Assembly: GCF_001954275.1 (NCBI RefSeq)
Contig: NZ_MBEU01000013.1
Location: 35,681-99,680 of the forward strand
DNA: 64,000 nucleotides
DNA from: Mycobacterium sp. IS-836
Lineage (GTDB): Bacteria > Actinomycetota > Actinomycetes > Mycobacteriales > Mycobacteriaceae
Direction: 5' to 3'
Shown in pieces: positions 21,623 to 31,170 of the stretch. The position numbers were made by a program, and so were the translations under genes. The notes beneath the pieces are model-generated. The model did no database searches and was not told where the DNA came from. It worked only from the letters and a program-made list of their open reading frames with translations. The stretch's first letter is position 1. Each line of letters opens with the position of its first letter.

Positions 21623-21945
21623 CCTACGTGGTCGCAGAACCCTGTGTCGACCTGAAGGACAAGGCGTGCGTGGAGGAATGCCCCGTCGACTGCATCTATG
21701 AAGGCTCGCGGATGCTCTACATCCATCCCGACGAGTGCGTCGACTGTGGCGCCTGCGAGCCGGTGTGCCCGGTCGAGGCCATCTACTACGAAGACGATGT
21801 GCCCGACCAGTGGCAGCACTACACCCAAGTCAACGCCGACTTCTTCGGGCAGCTCGGCTCACCCGGCGGCGCTGCCAAAGTCGGTCCGTACGAACATGAT
21901 CCGCCGGCGGTCACCGCACTGCAGCCAATGGAAAGGCAGGCATAG
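21619..21945 (+). CDS. 7Fe ferredoxin (3Fe-4S and 4Fe-4S)
   Basis: The 108-residue ferredoxin has two cluster motifs. Cys9, Cys17, Cys21 and Cys25 come first, then CVDCGACEPVCP with Cys40, 43, 46 and 50. The C9-x7-C17-x3-C21 spacing and the Asp-like gap fit the 7Fe type like FdxA/FdxC. Its likely role is to pass electrons to or from the oxidoreductase encoded just upstream. Starts and stops overlap on both sides (ATGA, TAGTG), so the three genes form one translational unit. Confidence 0.9.
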   Translation: MTYVVAEPCVDLKDKACVEECPVDCIYEGSRMLYIHPDECVDCGACEPVCPVEAIYYEDDVPDQWQHYTQVNADFFGQLGSPGGAAKVGPYEHDPPAVTALQPMERQA

Positions 21946-22847
21946 TGACACGACCCCTCGACGGCACGGTGGCCCTCGTCACCGGTTCGAGCCAGGGCAT
22001 CGGCCAGGGCATCGCGCTGGAGCTCGGCCTGCAGGGTGCCACCGTCTGGCTCACCGCCCGAAGCGCCGCGGGCCTCGAGAAGACGGCCGAGCAGATCCGC
22101 GATCTGGGCGGCGCGGCGGTGGCCCGGCCCTGCGATCACGCCGACGACGCCCAGGTGGTGGCCGTCTTCGACGAATTGCGTCGGGAGGCGGGCCGACTCG
22201 ATGTGGTGGTCAACGTCGCATCGCCGGACTTCACATCGATGGTGGGCCAACCGTTTTGGGCATTGCCCTTCGATGCGATCACCGACAGCCTGGCCGTCGG
22301 ACCGCGCGCGAACTTTGTGACGTCGGCGCTGGCCGCGCCGATGATGATCGAGCAGCGGGGTGGGTTGATCGTCAACATCTCCTCGCACGGCAGTGAGGAC
22401 TACATACTGTCGACGCCCTACGGGGCCGCCAAGGCCGCCATCGAGAAGATCACCCACGACACCGCGCTCGAGCTGCGCGAGCACAACGTGGCGGTGATCG
22501 GGTTGTGGCCGGGCTTGGTGCTCGCCGACCGCATCCTCGCCTTCGCCACCGAGGGTCCGTCGGGGTCGCGTCAGCTGTTCGGGCTCGACCTCGACATCTG
22601 CGAGTCGCCACGGTTTCCGGGTCGCGCGGTGGCCGCGCTGTTCACCGACCCGGACCGCATGGCCCGCACCGGCCGATCGTTCTTCGCCTCTCGTCTCGCC
22701 CGCGAATACGGCTTCACCGATGTCGACGGTCACCTGCCGCCGGAGGTGCGACTGCTGGTCGACTATCTCGGCGACGGCAATGTGCCCGAGTATTGGCAGC
22801 TGGTCGAGCGGTTCGGCCGCGGTTTCGCCGAGCCGAAGCCGGCCTGA
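21945..22847 (+). CDS. Short-chain dehydrogenase (SDR)
   Basis: The 300-residue SDR starts at GTG 21945, overlapping the ferredoxin stop. The cofactor motif TGSSQGIGQG is at residues 13-22 (TGxxxGIG), and the catalytic Tyr and Lys are in STPYGAAKAA near 165. The asparagine motif reads NVASPD instead of the usual NNAG, so it is an atypical SDR. The C-terminus is longer than usual (about 90 residues past the core). It probably oxidises or reduces a hydroxy/keto group on the same substrate as the upstream FAD enzyme. Confidence 0.85.
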   Translation: MTRPLDGTVALVTGSSQGIGQGIALELGLQGATVWLTARSAAGLEKTAEQIRDLGGAAVARPCDHADDAQVVAVFDELRREAGRLDVVVNVASPDFTSMVGQPFWALPFDAITDSLAVGPRANFVTSALAAPMMIEQRGGLIVNISSHGSEDYILSTPYGAAKAAIEKITHDTALELREHNVAVIGLWPGLVLADRILAFATEGPSGSRQLFGLDLDICESPRFPGRAVAALFTDPDRMARTGRSFFASRLAREYGFTDVDGHLPPEVRLLVDYLGDGNVPEYWQLVERFGRGFAEPKPA

Positions 22848-22886
22848 GCGGCGAGGTCATCGCGTCGGCCGCTCCAGCCGAAATTT

Positions 22887-22930
22887 GTCAGTACTGACGT
22901 CTTCCAATTGAGTCAGCACTGACATATTCT
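22887..22930 (+). promoter_or_regulatory. Paired operator and -10 for the mce operon
   Basis: GTCAGTACTGAC (22887-22898) and GTCAGCACTGAC (22912-22923) are spaced 25 bases, exactly as at 19945-19981, and TATTCT at 22925-22930 has the same position relative to the second dyad. This second block puts the mce genes under the same regulator as the oxidoreductase operon. Confidence 0.7.
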
Positions 22931-22984
22931 GGCGTCAGCCCGCCGGGGTGGGTCGCCGGGATCATCGGACAAGGAGCTGCAGCG

Positions 22985-23102
22985 ATGACGGATCAGCATG
23001 CGGTTCCCGAAGTGCGCGGTCGCGATGGCAACTAGCTCCGTGACCCTCTTGGTATCGCTGGCCGTCTACGTTGCCAACGGCAACTTCGACCTGTCCGGAT
23101 GA
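22985..23102 (+). other. Two overlapping short ORFs, possible yrbE deletion scar
   Basis: ATG 22985 has a strong AAGGAG site (about 22971-22976) but reads only 16 codons, to a TAG at 23033-23035. A second frame opens at ATG 22998 and gives 34 residues with a membrane-like stretch (TSSVTLLVSLAVYVANG), ending in a TGA that overlaps the mceA ATG (ATGA). In normal mce operons the yrbEB stop sits next to mceA. This looks like the 5' end and the 3' end of yrbEA/yrbEB fused by deletion, with the frame lost between. It could instead be a short leader peptide. Confidence 0.35.
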
Positions 23103-24304
23103 GCGAATCGATGTTTGGTCGTGCCGTTCGTCCGATGCTCGGGCTGGTGACCCTCGCGACGATCGCGGGGATCGTCGCCATGACCACCAGCCTGTTCCGG
23201 GGCGACTTCTCCGAGAGCGTGGCGGTCACCGTGCTTTCGCCACGCGCCGGATTGGTGATGGATCCGGACGCCAAGGTGAAGCTGCGCGACGTGCAGGTCG
23301 GTACCGTCGCCTCCATCGAGGAGCAGCCGAATGGCCAAGCGGCCCTTCACCTGTCGATCGACCCGTCGAAGCTACGGCTGATTCCGGCCAACGTGCTCAT
23401 CGACATCACCTCGACGACGGTGTTCGGAGCGAAGTTCGTGCAGCTGGTCCCACCGGCGGATCCCTCACCGCAAAAGCTGCACGCGGGCCAGGTCCTCGAG
23501 GCCAAGAACGTCACGGTGGAAATCAACACGGTCTTCCAGGAACTGACCTCGGTGCTGTCGAAGATCGAACCGGAGAAGCTCAACGAGACGCTCGGCGCGC
23601 TCGCCTCGGCGCTGGGCGGCCGCGGTCACAAGGTCGGCCAGATGCTTTCGGACCTGGATTCGTTTTTGGCCACGCTGGATCCCAGCCTTGCCAACCTCAG
23701 CCATGACGTCGCCGCCGCGCGGCAGGCGTTCACCGCCTACGCCGACGGTGCGCGCGACCTGGTCGAGGTCGCCGACAACGCGACACGGATAGGTCAGACC
23801 GTCGTCGATGAGCAAGGCAACCTGGATGCCCTGCTGATCAGCGCGATCGGATTGGCGGACATCGGAAACGATGTCGTGGGCGACAATCGGCACGGCCTGA
23901 CCGATGTGGTTCATCTGTTGGTGCCGACCACCGATCTGGCCAACCAATACCACGAAGCGCTCAACTGCGCGGTGGCCGGCCTGGTGCCGATGGCCAAGAA
24001 CCCGCCGCCGCCCGAACCCGGCGTGGTGGTCTCGGTCAGTTTCACACTCGGGATCGAACGCTATCGATACCCCGGCCATTTGCCGAAGGTTTCGGCCAAG
24101 GGCGGACCGCACTGCGCGGACCAACAGCTGCCGGTCGTGCCGCCCAACACGGCTCCGCCGTTCGTGGTCGCCGACGTGGGCGCCAACCCGTGGCAGTACG
24201 GCAACCAGGGCATCCTGCTCAACTCCGACGGGCTGAAACAACTGCTGTACGGGCCGATCGACGGGCCACCACGCAACTCCGCTCAGATCGGACAACCGGG
24301 ATGA
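23099..24304 (+). CDS. Mce family protein, MceA position
   Basis: The 401-residue protein has one N-terminal membrane helix (MLGLVTLATIAGIVAMTT), an MlaD/MCE domain at about residues 35-110 (LSPRAGLVMDPDAKVKLRDV, then VFGAKFVQL), and a helical Mce4_CUP1-type domain at about 120-300. The C-terminal 80 residues are proline-rich. Mce proteins form a periplasm-spanning lipid-import channel. It is the first of six mce genes and lacks the usual upstream yrbEA/yrbEB. The next gene overlaps it by 4 bases. Confidence 0.92.
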   Translation: MSESMFGRAVRPMLGLVTLATIAGIVAMTTSLFRGDFSESVAVTVLSPRAGLVMDPDAKVKLRDVQVGTVASIEEQPNGQAALHLSIDPSKLRLIPANVLIDITSTTVFGAKFVQLVPPADPSPQKLHAGQVLEAKNVTVEINTVFQELTSVLSKIEPEKLNETLGALASALGGRGHKVGQMLSDLDSFLATLDPSLANLSHDVAAARQAFTAYADGARDLVEVADNATRIGQTVVDEQGNLDALLISAIGLADIGNDVVGDNRHGLTDVVHLLVPTTDLANQYHEALNCAVAGLVPMAKNPPPPEPGVVVSVSFTLGIERYRYPGHLPKVSAKGGPHCADQQLPVVPPNTAPPFVVADVGANPWQYGNQGILLNSDGLKQLLYGPIDGPPRNSAQIGQPG

Positions 24305-25335
24305 GCCACTCGGTGCGCGCGACCTTTCTCAAGTTCGGGGTCTTCTGCGTCGTGATGGCGACGCTGACCGCGTTTCTCTTCGTCATCTTCGGCCAGTACC
24401 GCACCGGCGCGACCAACGGCTACTCCGCGATCTTCTCGGACGTGTCGCGCCTGAAGAGCGGCGACTCGGTGCGTGCGGCCGGGATCCGGGTCGGCACGGT
24501 CGACAGCGTCGAATTGCGCCCGGACCAAAGCGTTTTGGTGAAGTTCGACGCCGACCGCGGCGTCGCCCTCACCAGCGGAACCAAGGCGGCGGTTCGCTAC
24601 CTCAACCTCGTCGGCGATCGCTACCTCGAACTGGTCAACGGCCCCGGCTCGACCGGGATGCTGCCGGCCGGGGCGCAGATCCCGGTGGACCGAACCGCGC
24701 CGGCGCTCGACCTCGACCTGCTCCTCGGCGGCTTGAAACCCGTTATCCAAGGCCTCAATCCGCAAGACGTCAACGCGCTCACCGCATCGCTGGTAAAGGT
24801 CTTCCAGGGCGAGGGCGACACGCTCGACTCCGTATTTTCGAAAACATCGTCGTTCTCGAATGCGTTGGCCAACAACAACCAAACGATTCAGCAATTGATC
24901 GACAACATGCACTCGGTCCTCGCCACGCTCGTCAAGGACGGCGACAAGTTCTCGAACGCCATCGACCGGCTCGAGCGCTTGACGTCCGGACTCGCCCAAG
25001 ACCGCGATCGGATCGGCGCTGCGATCGAATCACTGGACAACGGAACCGCGACCATCGCCGACCTGCTGCGAACCGCGCGGCCACCGTTGGCCGGCACCGT
25101 GGAGCAACTGGACCGGCTGGCTCCACTGCTGGATCAGGACAAGGACCGATTGGACGCCGCCCTGCAGCGGGCGCCGGAAAACTATCGCAAGCTCGCCCGG
25201 CTCGGGGCATACGGCAGCTTCATCCAGTTCTACATCTGCGGAATGTCCGTCCGGGTCACCGACCTGCAGGGCGAAACCGCTGTGTTCCCTTGGCTTAAGA
25301 CACAAGGAGGGAGGTGCGCGGAACCCAATGCTTAA
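24301..25335 (+). CDS. Mce family protein, MceB position
   Basis: The 344-residue product begins MSHSVRATFLKFG at ATG 24301, overlapping the mceA stop. An N-terminal helix covers about residues 10-30, and the MCE domain about 35-115 (FSDVSRLKSGDSVRAAGIRV is typical of MceB). A helical rod follows. The C-terminus has a conserved pair of cysteines (FYICGM and GGRCAEP). It is the second subunit in operon order and has the typical length. Confidence 0.9.
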   Translation: MSHSVRATFLKFGVFCVVMATLTAFLFVIFGQYRTGATNGYSAIFSDVSRLKSGDSVRAAGIRVGTVDSVELRPDQSVLVKFDADRGVALTSGTKAAVRYLNLVGDRYLELVNGPGSTGMLPAGAQIPVDRTAPALDLDLLLGGLKPVIQGLNPQDVNALTASLVKVFQGEGDTLDSVFSKTSSFSNALANNNQTIQQLIDNMHSVLATLVKDGDKFSNAIDRLERLTSGLAQDRDRIGAAIESLDNGTATIADLLRTARPPLAGTVEQLDRLAPLLDQDKDRLDAALQRAPENYRKLARLGAYGSFIQFYICGMSVRVTDLQGETAVFPWLKTQGGRCAEPNA

Positions 25336-26416
25336 ATACGGCGGCTCGCACCTGATCCGGTCGGGTTTCATCGGCATCGTCCTCGTAGCACTCATCATCG
25401 CCGTGGGCCTGCAGCCCGGGCGCCTGTTGTCGTTGGCGACCTCAGTCCGCTACCAGGCGTTGTTCTCCGAGGCCGGCGGGCTCGAGGTCGGCAACGACGT
25501 GACGACATCGGGTATCAAGGTCGGCACGGTGTCGGATATCGCGTTGCGCGACGGCGAAGCCTTGGTCACGTTTACCGTCAAGGGCAAGGTGCGGCTCGGA
25601 TCGGACAGCACCGCGCACATCAGAACGGGCTCGCTGCTGGGGCAGCGGGTGCTCACCCTCCAGTCGGCGGGGGCTCGGCGACTGCGCCCGTCCGACCTCA
25701 TTCCGCTCTCGCGCACATCATCGCCGTACTCGCTGACGGAGTCGGTCAGCGACCTGACGACCAACCTTGCCGGGACCGACACCGCGTCGCTCAACCAGTC
25801 GCTGGAAACACTGTCGGCGACGATCGACCGGGTCGCACCGCAATTGGGGCCGATGTTCGACGGCCTGATCCACTTGTCGGAGTCGCTCAACGGCCGCAAT
25901 CAAACTCTCGGCGAGGTCCTCAAGAGCACCAGCACCGTGACCGGCATTCTGTCGCAACGCAGCCAGCAGATGAACACGTTGATCCTCAACGCCAATGCTC
26001 TGCTGGGTGTGCTGGCCCAGCGCCGCCAGGCGATCGTAGAACTCCTCGCCAACACCTCCGCGGTGGCCAAGCAGCTGTCGGGGCTGGTGCACGACAACGA
26101 ACAAACCCTGGCACCGACGCTGCAGAGGCTCAACTCGGTAACCGCGATTCTGGAGAAGAACCGCGACAATATCTCCAAAGCCCTTCCGGGCCTGGCCAAG
26201 TTCGAGATCACCCAGGGCGAAGCGGTCTCCAGCGGGTTCTACTACCAGGCCTACGACCCCAATGTGATGCCGCCGCAGTTCGTGCAGCCGTTCCTCGACT
26301 ACCTGTGGGGGTTCCGCCGGGGCAACATTCCCGGGCAGCCGCCCGACAATGCCGGCCCGCGCGCACTGTTCCCGTTCCCGTACAACGGGATTCCACAGCA
26401 TCAAGGACCACGATGA
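25328..26416 (+). CDS. Mce family protein, MceC position
   Basis: The 362-residue protein starts MLKYGGSHLIRSGFIGIVLV with a membrane helix. The MCE domain (about residues 30-110) contains FSEAGGLEVGNDVTTSGIKV. A long helical, glutamine/asparagine-rich region follows, then a proline-rich C-terminal tail (PGQPPDNAGPRALFPFPYNG). It overlaps mceB by 8 bases and mceD by 4. Confidence 0.9.
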   Translation: MLKYGGSHLIRSGFIGIVLVALIIAVGLQPGRLLSLATSVRYQALFSEAGGLEVGNDVTTSGIKVGTVSDIALRDGEALVTFTVKGKVRLGSDSTAHIRTGSLLGQRVLTLQSAGARRLRPSDLIPLSRTSSPYSLTESVSDLTTNLAGTDTASLNQSLETLSATIDRVAPQLGPMFDGLIHLSESLNGRNQTLGEVLKSTSTVTGILSQRSQQMNTLILNANALLGVLAQRRQAIVELLANTSAVAKQLSGLVHDNEQTLAPTLQRLNSVTAILEKNRDNISKALPGLAKFEITQGEAVSSGFYYQAYDPNVMPPQFVQPFLDYLWGFRRGNIPGQPPDNAGPRALFPFPYNGIPQHQGPR

Positions 26417-27819
26417 TGTCCCGGAACAAGCTAGTCGTGGCGCTGGCGACCGCGTTGATCGGGCTGGGCGTCGGCGGCGCGGCACTCCTTGTCTACCAGT
26501 CATTCTCGCACTCGAAGACGATCACGGCTTACTTCACCACCGCGACCGCGATCTACCCGGGCGATCAGGTGCGGGTCTCCGGTGTAAGGGTCGGCAAGAT
26601 CACGTCGATCCACCCGGAGGGCGGCACGGTCAGGCTGACCATGAACCTCGATCGCGACGTACGCATCCCCGCCGACGCGAAGGCGGTGATCGTCGCCCAG
26701 AACTTGGTCGCGGCGCGTTATGTCCAGCTGGCCCCGGCATACCACCACAGCGGCCCGACGATGCCCGACGGCGCCGTGATTCCCGTAGAACGCACCGCGG
26801 TCCCCGTGGAGTGGGACGAGGTGAAGACCCAATTAACGCGCCTGGCCACCGAATTGGGCCCCAACAGCCAGGTGTCGGTGCCGTCGATGGCCCGGTTCAT
26901 CGACAGCGCCGCCAACGCATTGAACGGTAACGGGGACAAGCTGCGTCAGACCCTGGCTCAACTGTCGGGGGTGGGACGGATCCTGGCCAACGGCAGCGGC
27001 AACATCGTCGACATCGTCAACCATCTGCAAGTCTTCGTCACGGCGCTTCGCGACAGCGACCAGCAGATCGTTCAATTCGAGAACCGGCTCGCCACGCTGA
27101 CCAGCGTGCTCGACGACGGCCGCTCCGACCTGGACGCCGCGTTGACCGATCTCTCGAGCGCGGTCGGGGAAGTGCAACGATTCGTTTCGGGAAGTCGTAA
27201 CCAGGTCTCCGAACAGATCCAGCGATTGGCAAACGTCACCACCAACCTGGTCGAGCACCGCACGGACCTCGAGAACCTCCTGCATGTGGCGCCGAACGCG
27301 TTCGGCAATTTCTACAACGCCTACAACCCCGACACGGGCGACGCCATCGGATCCATCGTGTTCAACAACTTCTCCAGCCCGGTGGAGTTCATCTGCGGGC
27401 AGATCGCGGCGATCGAAAACGTCACCGCGGGCGAGAGCGGGAAGCTGTGCGCCGAGTACCTGGGTCCCGCGCTGCGATTGCTGAATTTCAACTATCCACC
27501 GATCCCGTCGAGTCCGTTCCTGATGAAGTCGGCCAACCCCGACAGCATCATCTACTCCGATCCCCGCCTGGCGCCCGGCGGCGAGGGGCCGCCTCCGGGG
27601 CCGGCGGAGACGCCGCCGGCGGTGTCCGCGTACACGGGGCTGCCCGGTGACACGCCGCCGGCGGCACCGCCACCACCGCCGTTGGGTCGCATACCCGGGC
27701 TGGCGCAACCCGACCCGCCACCGACCACCGCCACAGGGACTGTGCCGCAAGCACTCCCGGCACCCGCACCGGCGAGTTGGCAGGACCTGTTGCTCCCATC
27801 AGGAAGGCCGGGCCCGTGA
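26413..27819 (+). CDS. Mce family protein, MceD position
   Basis: The product is 468 residues from ATG 26413. It begins MMSRNKLVVALATALIGLGVG, followed by the MCE domain (about 40-115: TAIYPGDQVRVSGVRVGKI) and a helical region to about 320. The C-terminal 110 residues are strongly proline-rich, as usual for MceD. It overlaps mceC (ATGA) and mceE (GTGA). Confidence 0.9.
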   Translation: MMSRNKLVVALATALIGLGVGGAALLVYQSFSHSKTITAYFTTATAIYPGDQVRVSGVRVGKITSIHPEGGTVRLTMNLDRDVRIPADAKAVIVAQNLVAARYVQLAPAYHHSGPTMPDGAVIPVERTAVPVEWDEVKTQLTRLATELGPNSQVSVPSMARFIDSAANALNGNGDKLRQTLAQLSGVGRILANGSGNIVDIVNHLQVFVTALRDSDQQIVQFENRLATLTSVLDDGRSDLDAALTDLSSAVGEVQRFVSGSRNQVSEQIQRLANVTTNLVEHRTDLENLLHVAPNAFGNFYNAYNPDTGDAIGSIVFNNFSSPVEFICGQIAAIENVTAGESGKLCAEYLGPALRLLNFNYPPIPSSPFLMKSANPDSIIYSDPRLAPGGEGPPPGPAETPPAVSAYTGLPGDTPPAAPPPPPLGRIPGLAQPDPPPTTATGTVPQALPAPAPASWQDLLLPSGRPGP

Positions 27820-29057
27820 GCCGGTTGCGGTCGATGGTCCGCGCATACCTGATCGGCTCCTGTGTCCTGCTCGGCGTGACCGGATGCGCGTTCCAAGGGT
27901 TGAACTCACTACCGCTGCCGGGCGCGGTGGGGCGAGGGCCTGGCGCCACCACCTACCGCGTCGAGGTGGCGAACGTCGGGACGCTAGAGGCGAATTCGCC
28001 GGTGCTGCTCAACGACGTCGTCGTCGGCAGCGTCGGCAACCTGACCTTCCGCGACTGGCACGCCGACGTGCTGATCTCGGTGAAACCCAACGTCGTCGTG
28101 CCCGCGAACGCGGTGGCCCGCGTCGGGCAGACCAGCCTGCTGGGATCGATGCATCTCGAGCTGAACTCGCCGCTGGGTGAAGCGCCACGAGGCCGGCTGC
28201 AGTCCGGAGCCACGATCCCACTGGACAGGTCGGCGACCTACCCGTCGACGGAGCAGACGCTCTCGTCGCTGTCGGCCGTGATCAACGGCGGGGGATTGGG
28301 CCAGATCGGCGACATCATCCACAACTTCGGCGCCGCCCTGTCCGGGCATGAAAGCCAGGTCCGGGATCTGCTGACCCGATTCGACGACTTCGTCGGCACG
28401 TTGGATGCCCAGCGCGACAACCTCATTGGTTTCATGGAGGAACTGAACCGCCTCACCGGGACGCTCGCGGGACAGCGCGACGTGATCACGCAAGCGCTGC
28501 GCAAGATACCGCCCGCCCTGGACGTGCTGATAGCCGAGCGGCCACGCATCACGACGGCACTGGACAAGCTGCGCGTTTTCAGCGACACCGCAACCGGTCT
28601 GGTCAACGACACGCAGGCCGACCTGGTGCGCAACCTGAAGAACCTGGAACCGGCCATCAAGGCCCTCGCGGATATCGGCCCCGACCTCGGTACCGCCCTC
28701 GCCTACGCCCCCACCTTCCCCTATGGCCAGAATCTAATCGACCGGGGCGTCCGAGGCGACTACATGAACATGTACCTGATCGCCGACCTCACGCTGCCGC
28801 GGCTCAAGCGAACATTGCTGCTCGGCACCCGGTGGGGTCAACCGGGCGCGAGACTTGTTCCGGCACCGGGAGATCCGTCGTATCTGAACTACACCTATGC
28901 GCCGCCGGGCGTGGGCGCGACACCCCCGCCGGCGAGCGTGCCCACCGATCGCGTTCCCGCGCCGGCGCCGACACCGGATGGGGTGAGCCAAGCGCGGCCA
29001 CTGTCCGGCATTCCGCTCCCAACCGACTTCCCGCCGAAAGATGAGGCCGGCGGCTGA
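27816..29057 (+). CDS. Mce lipoprotein, MceE position
   Basis: From GTG 27816 the 413-residue product has a lipoprotein signal with LLGVTGC and acylated Cys24, as in the LprK/MceE subunits. The MCE domain lies at about residues 40-115 (TYRVEVANVGTLEANSPVLLND is replaced by an N-terminal MCE turn), and helices follow. The tail is Pro-rich (GVGATPPPASVPTDRVPAP). An AGGAAGG site precedes the GTG. Its overlap with mceD and mceF shows a single coupled operon. Confidence 0.9.
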   Translation: MSRLRSMVRAYLIGSCVLLGVTGCAFQGLNSLPLPGAVGRGPGATTYRVEVANVGTLEANSPVLLNDVVVGSVGNLTFRDWHADVLISVKPNVVVPANAVARVGQTSLLGSMHLELNSPLGEAPRGRLQSGATIPLDRSATYPSTEQTLSSLSAVINGGGLGQIGDIIHNFGAALSGHESQVRDLLTRFDDFVGTLDAQRDNLIGFMEELNRLTGTLAGQRDVITQALRKIPPALDVLIAERPRITTALDKLRVFSDTATGLVNDTQADLVRNLKNLEPAIKALADIGPDLGTALAYAPTFPYGQNLIDRGVRGDYMNMYLIADLTLPRLKRTLLLGTRWGQPGARLVPAPGDPSYLNYTYAPPGVGATPPPASVPTDRVPAPAPTPDGVSQARPLSGIPLPTDFPPKDEAGG

Positions 29058-30571
29058 TGTTGACGCGTTTCGTCCGAATCCAACTGACGGTCTTCACGAT
29101 CTTGTCGATCATCGGCATCCTCTCGATGGTCCTCGTCTACGTCCAGGCGCCGACCCTGCTCGGCATCGGCCGCATCACTGTGCGGCTGGAATTGCCGTCC
29201 GGCGGAGGGATATACAGGTTCTCCAACGTCACCTACCGCGGCGTGCAGATAGGCAAGGTCACCGCGGTCGACGTGTTGTCGAACCACGTGGAGGTGACGC
29301 TCTCGCTCGACACGTCGCCGCGGATTCCCACCGACCTGCGGGCGGAGGTGCGCAGCGTCTCCGCGGTCGGGGAGCAGTACGTGGATCTTCGACCCCGCGC
29401 CGAGGTCGCGCCCTACCTCAAGGACGGCTCGGTGATTCCCCTTGAGAAGACCTCGGTTCCCCAGCCGGTGGGGCCGATGCTGGACAGGGTCAGCGCGCTG
29501 ATAAACAGCATCCCCAAGGACAAGCTCGGCGCGTTGCTCGACGAGTCATTCAAGGGGCTCAACGGCGCGGGCTACGATCTGGGCTCCCTGCTCGACTCGT
29601 CCGCTCAGGTGGCCGGTGATCTCAAGCCTGTCGCCGATCCGACCCGCGCCCTGGTCGATAACGCTGTGCCGCTGCTGGATTCACAAGCGAACACGACCGA
29701 CTCCATCCGGACCTGGGTGCACAGCCTGGCCGGCGTGACGCGCACGGCGGTGGCCGACGACCGACAGCTGCGAACGCTGCTGCGGAGCGGCCCGGGCGCC
29801 GTCAACGAAGTTTCTCGCCTGCTCGACCAGATCAAACCGACGCTGCCCGTCCTGCTGGCGAACCTCACCACCGTCGGTCAGGTGCTGGTGACCTACAACC
29901 CGTCGCTGGAGCAGCTGCTGGTGTTGCTGCCGCCGGCAATCGCCGCGCTGCAGTCCGCCGGACTCTCGGCGAACAACGCGACCGGACAGGCGATGGGCGA
30001 GTTCGCGATCAGCATCGGCGATCCGCCGCCATGCACCGTGGGTTTCCTGCCACCATCCTCATGGCGCTCGCCCGCCGACACCACCACCATCGACACCCCG
30101 GACGGGCTGTATTGCAAACTCCCGCAGGATGCCCCGATTTCGGTCCGCGGGGCCCGCAACTATCCGTGCATGGGCAACCCGGGTAAACGCGCGCCGACCG
30201 TGCAAATCTGTGACAGCGACAAGCCGTACGAGCCGCTCGCCATGCGTCAACATGTGCTCGGCCCGTATCCCCTCGACCCGAATCTGCTGTCGCAGGGCAT
30301 CCCCCCCGATGGTCGCGTTACGGCCGACGAGCACACCTTCGGTCCGGTCGAAGGGACGCCCCTGCCGCCGGGTGCCTCGCCGTCGGGAACACCGCCGGCA
30401 GGGGCGGCTCCGAGTTCGTTGACGACGGCCGAGCCAAAACCATTGGTGGGGTTCGCCGGATACGACCCGCGCACCGGCAAATACATGACGCCCGACGGCC
30501 AGTTGTTTCGGCAATCCAACGTGATCTCCGATGCGGCGCCCAAGTCGTGGAAGGACATGCTGCCCACCTGA
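29057..30571 (+). CDS. Mce family protein, MceF position
   Basis: The 504-residue protein starts MLTRFVRIQLTVFTILSIIGIL (membrane helix), with the MCE domain at about 38-115 (LPSGGGIYRFSNVTYRGVQIG, matching MceF subunits) and a long helical domain after it. The C-terminus has NVISDAAPKSWKDMLPT, the usual MceF-like end. The TGATG overlap with mceE completes the six-gene set. It ends 11 bases from the convergent pth gene, with no terminator visible between. Confidence 0.92.
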   Translation: MLTRFVRIQLTVFTILSIIGILSMVLVYVQAPTLLGIGRITVRLELPSGGGIYRFSNVTYRGVQIGKVTAVDVLSNHVEVTLSLDTSPRIPTDLRAEVRSVSAVGEQYVDLRPRAEVAPYLKDGSVIPLEKTSVPQPVGPMLDRVSALINSIPKDKLGALLDESFKGLNGAGYDLGSLLDSSAQVAGDLKPVADPTRALVDNAVPLLDSQANTTDSIRTWVHSLAGVTRTAVADDRQLRTLLRSGPGAVNEVSRLLDQIKPTLPVLLANLTTVGQVLVTYNPSLEQLLVLLPPAIAALQSAGLSANNATGQAMGEFAISIGDPPPCTVGFLPPSSWRSPADTTTIDTPDGLYCKLPQDAPISVRGARNYPCMGNPGKRAPTVQICDSDKPYEPLAMRQHVLGPYPLDPNLLSQGIPPDGRVTADEHTFGPVEGTPLPPGASPSGTPPAGAAPSSLTTAEPKPLVGFAGYDPRTGKYMTPDGQLFRQSNVISDAAPKSWKDMLPT

Positions 30572-30582
30572 AGTGGACGCGC

Positions 30583-31158
30583 CTACCAAGCGTGGATGCG
30601 GTTTTGCGCGGGCTCCAGGCCCAGGTCGATGAGCAACTCGGTGGCGTCGGCCGCCTGCTCGCAGATCGTCGGGACTTCGGGGCGCTCGGCGGCGCTGAAG
30701 TTCTCCAGCACGAAAGCCGCCGGGTCCTTGCGTCCGGGCGGACGGCCGATCCCGATGCGTACCCGCTGAAAGTCCTTGGTGCCCAAGGCCGCCACCACCG
30801 AGCGCAAGCCATTGTGGCCGCCCTCGCCGCCGCCGATCTTGAGCCGGATGCGACCGAACTCGAGGTCGAGGTCGTCGTGGATGACGATGATGTCCGCGGG
30901 TGCCACCGAGTAGAACTTGGCCAGCGGCCCGATCTGGCGGCCGGATTCGTTCATGTAGCAGCGCGGCTTGGCCAGCAGGATCGAGCGGCCGGCCAACCGG
31001 CCGCTGACGACCTCCGCGCCAGAACGCTTGTGCGCCTTGAATTTCGCGCCCAGCCGGGCGGCGAGCAGGTCGGCGACCATGAACCCCAGGTTGTGCCGCG
31101 TGCGGGCGTAGTTGTCTCCGGGGTTGCCCAGGCCGACCACCAACAACGGCTCGGCCAT
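30583..31158 (-). CDS. pth: Peptidyl-tRNA hydrolase
   Basis: The 191-residue enzyme recycles peptidyl-tRNA released from stalled ribosomes. It shows the classic [23 protein letters not shown]-terminus with catalytic His (RHN) and the [10 protein letters not shown] and [17 protein letters not shown] motifs. It lies 12 bases downstream of rplY on the minus strand, as in Rv1014c/Rv1015c. In M. tuberculosis it sits right after pks16; here the accessory insert has come between. Confidence 0.96.
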   Translation of the reverse strand: MAEPLLVVGLGNPGDNYARTRHNLGFMVADLLAARLGAKFKAHKRSGAEVVSGRLAGRSILLAKPRCYMNESGRQIGPLAKFYSVAPADIIVIHDDLDLEFGRIRLKIGGGEGGHNGLRSVVAALGTKDFQRVRIGIGRPPGRKDPAAFVLENFSAAERPEVPTICEQAADATELLIDLGLEPAQNRIHAW

Positions 31159-31170
31159 CTCGCGAGCCGC

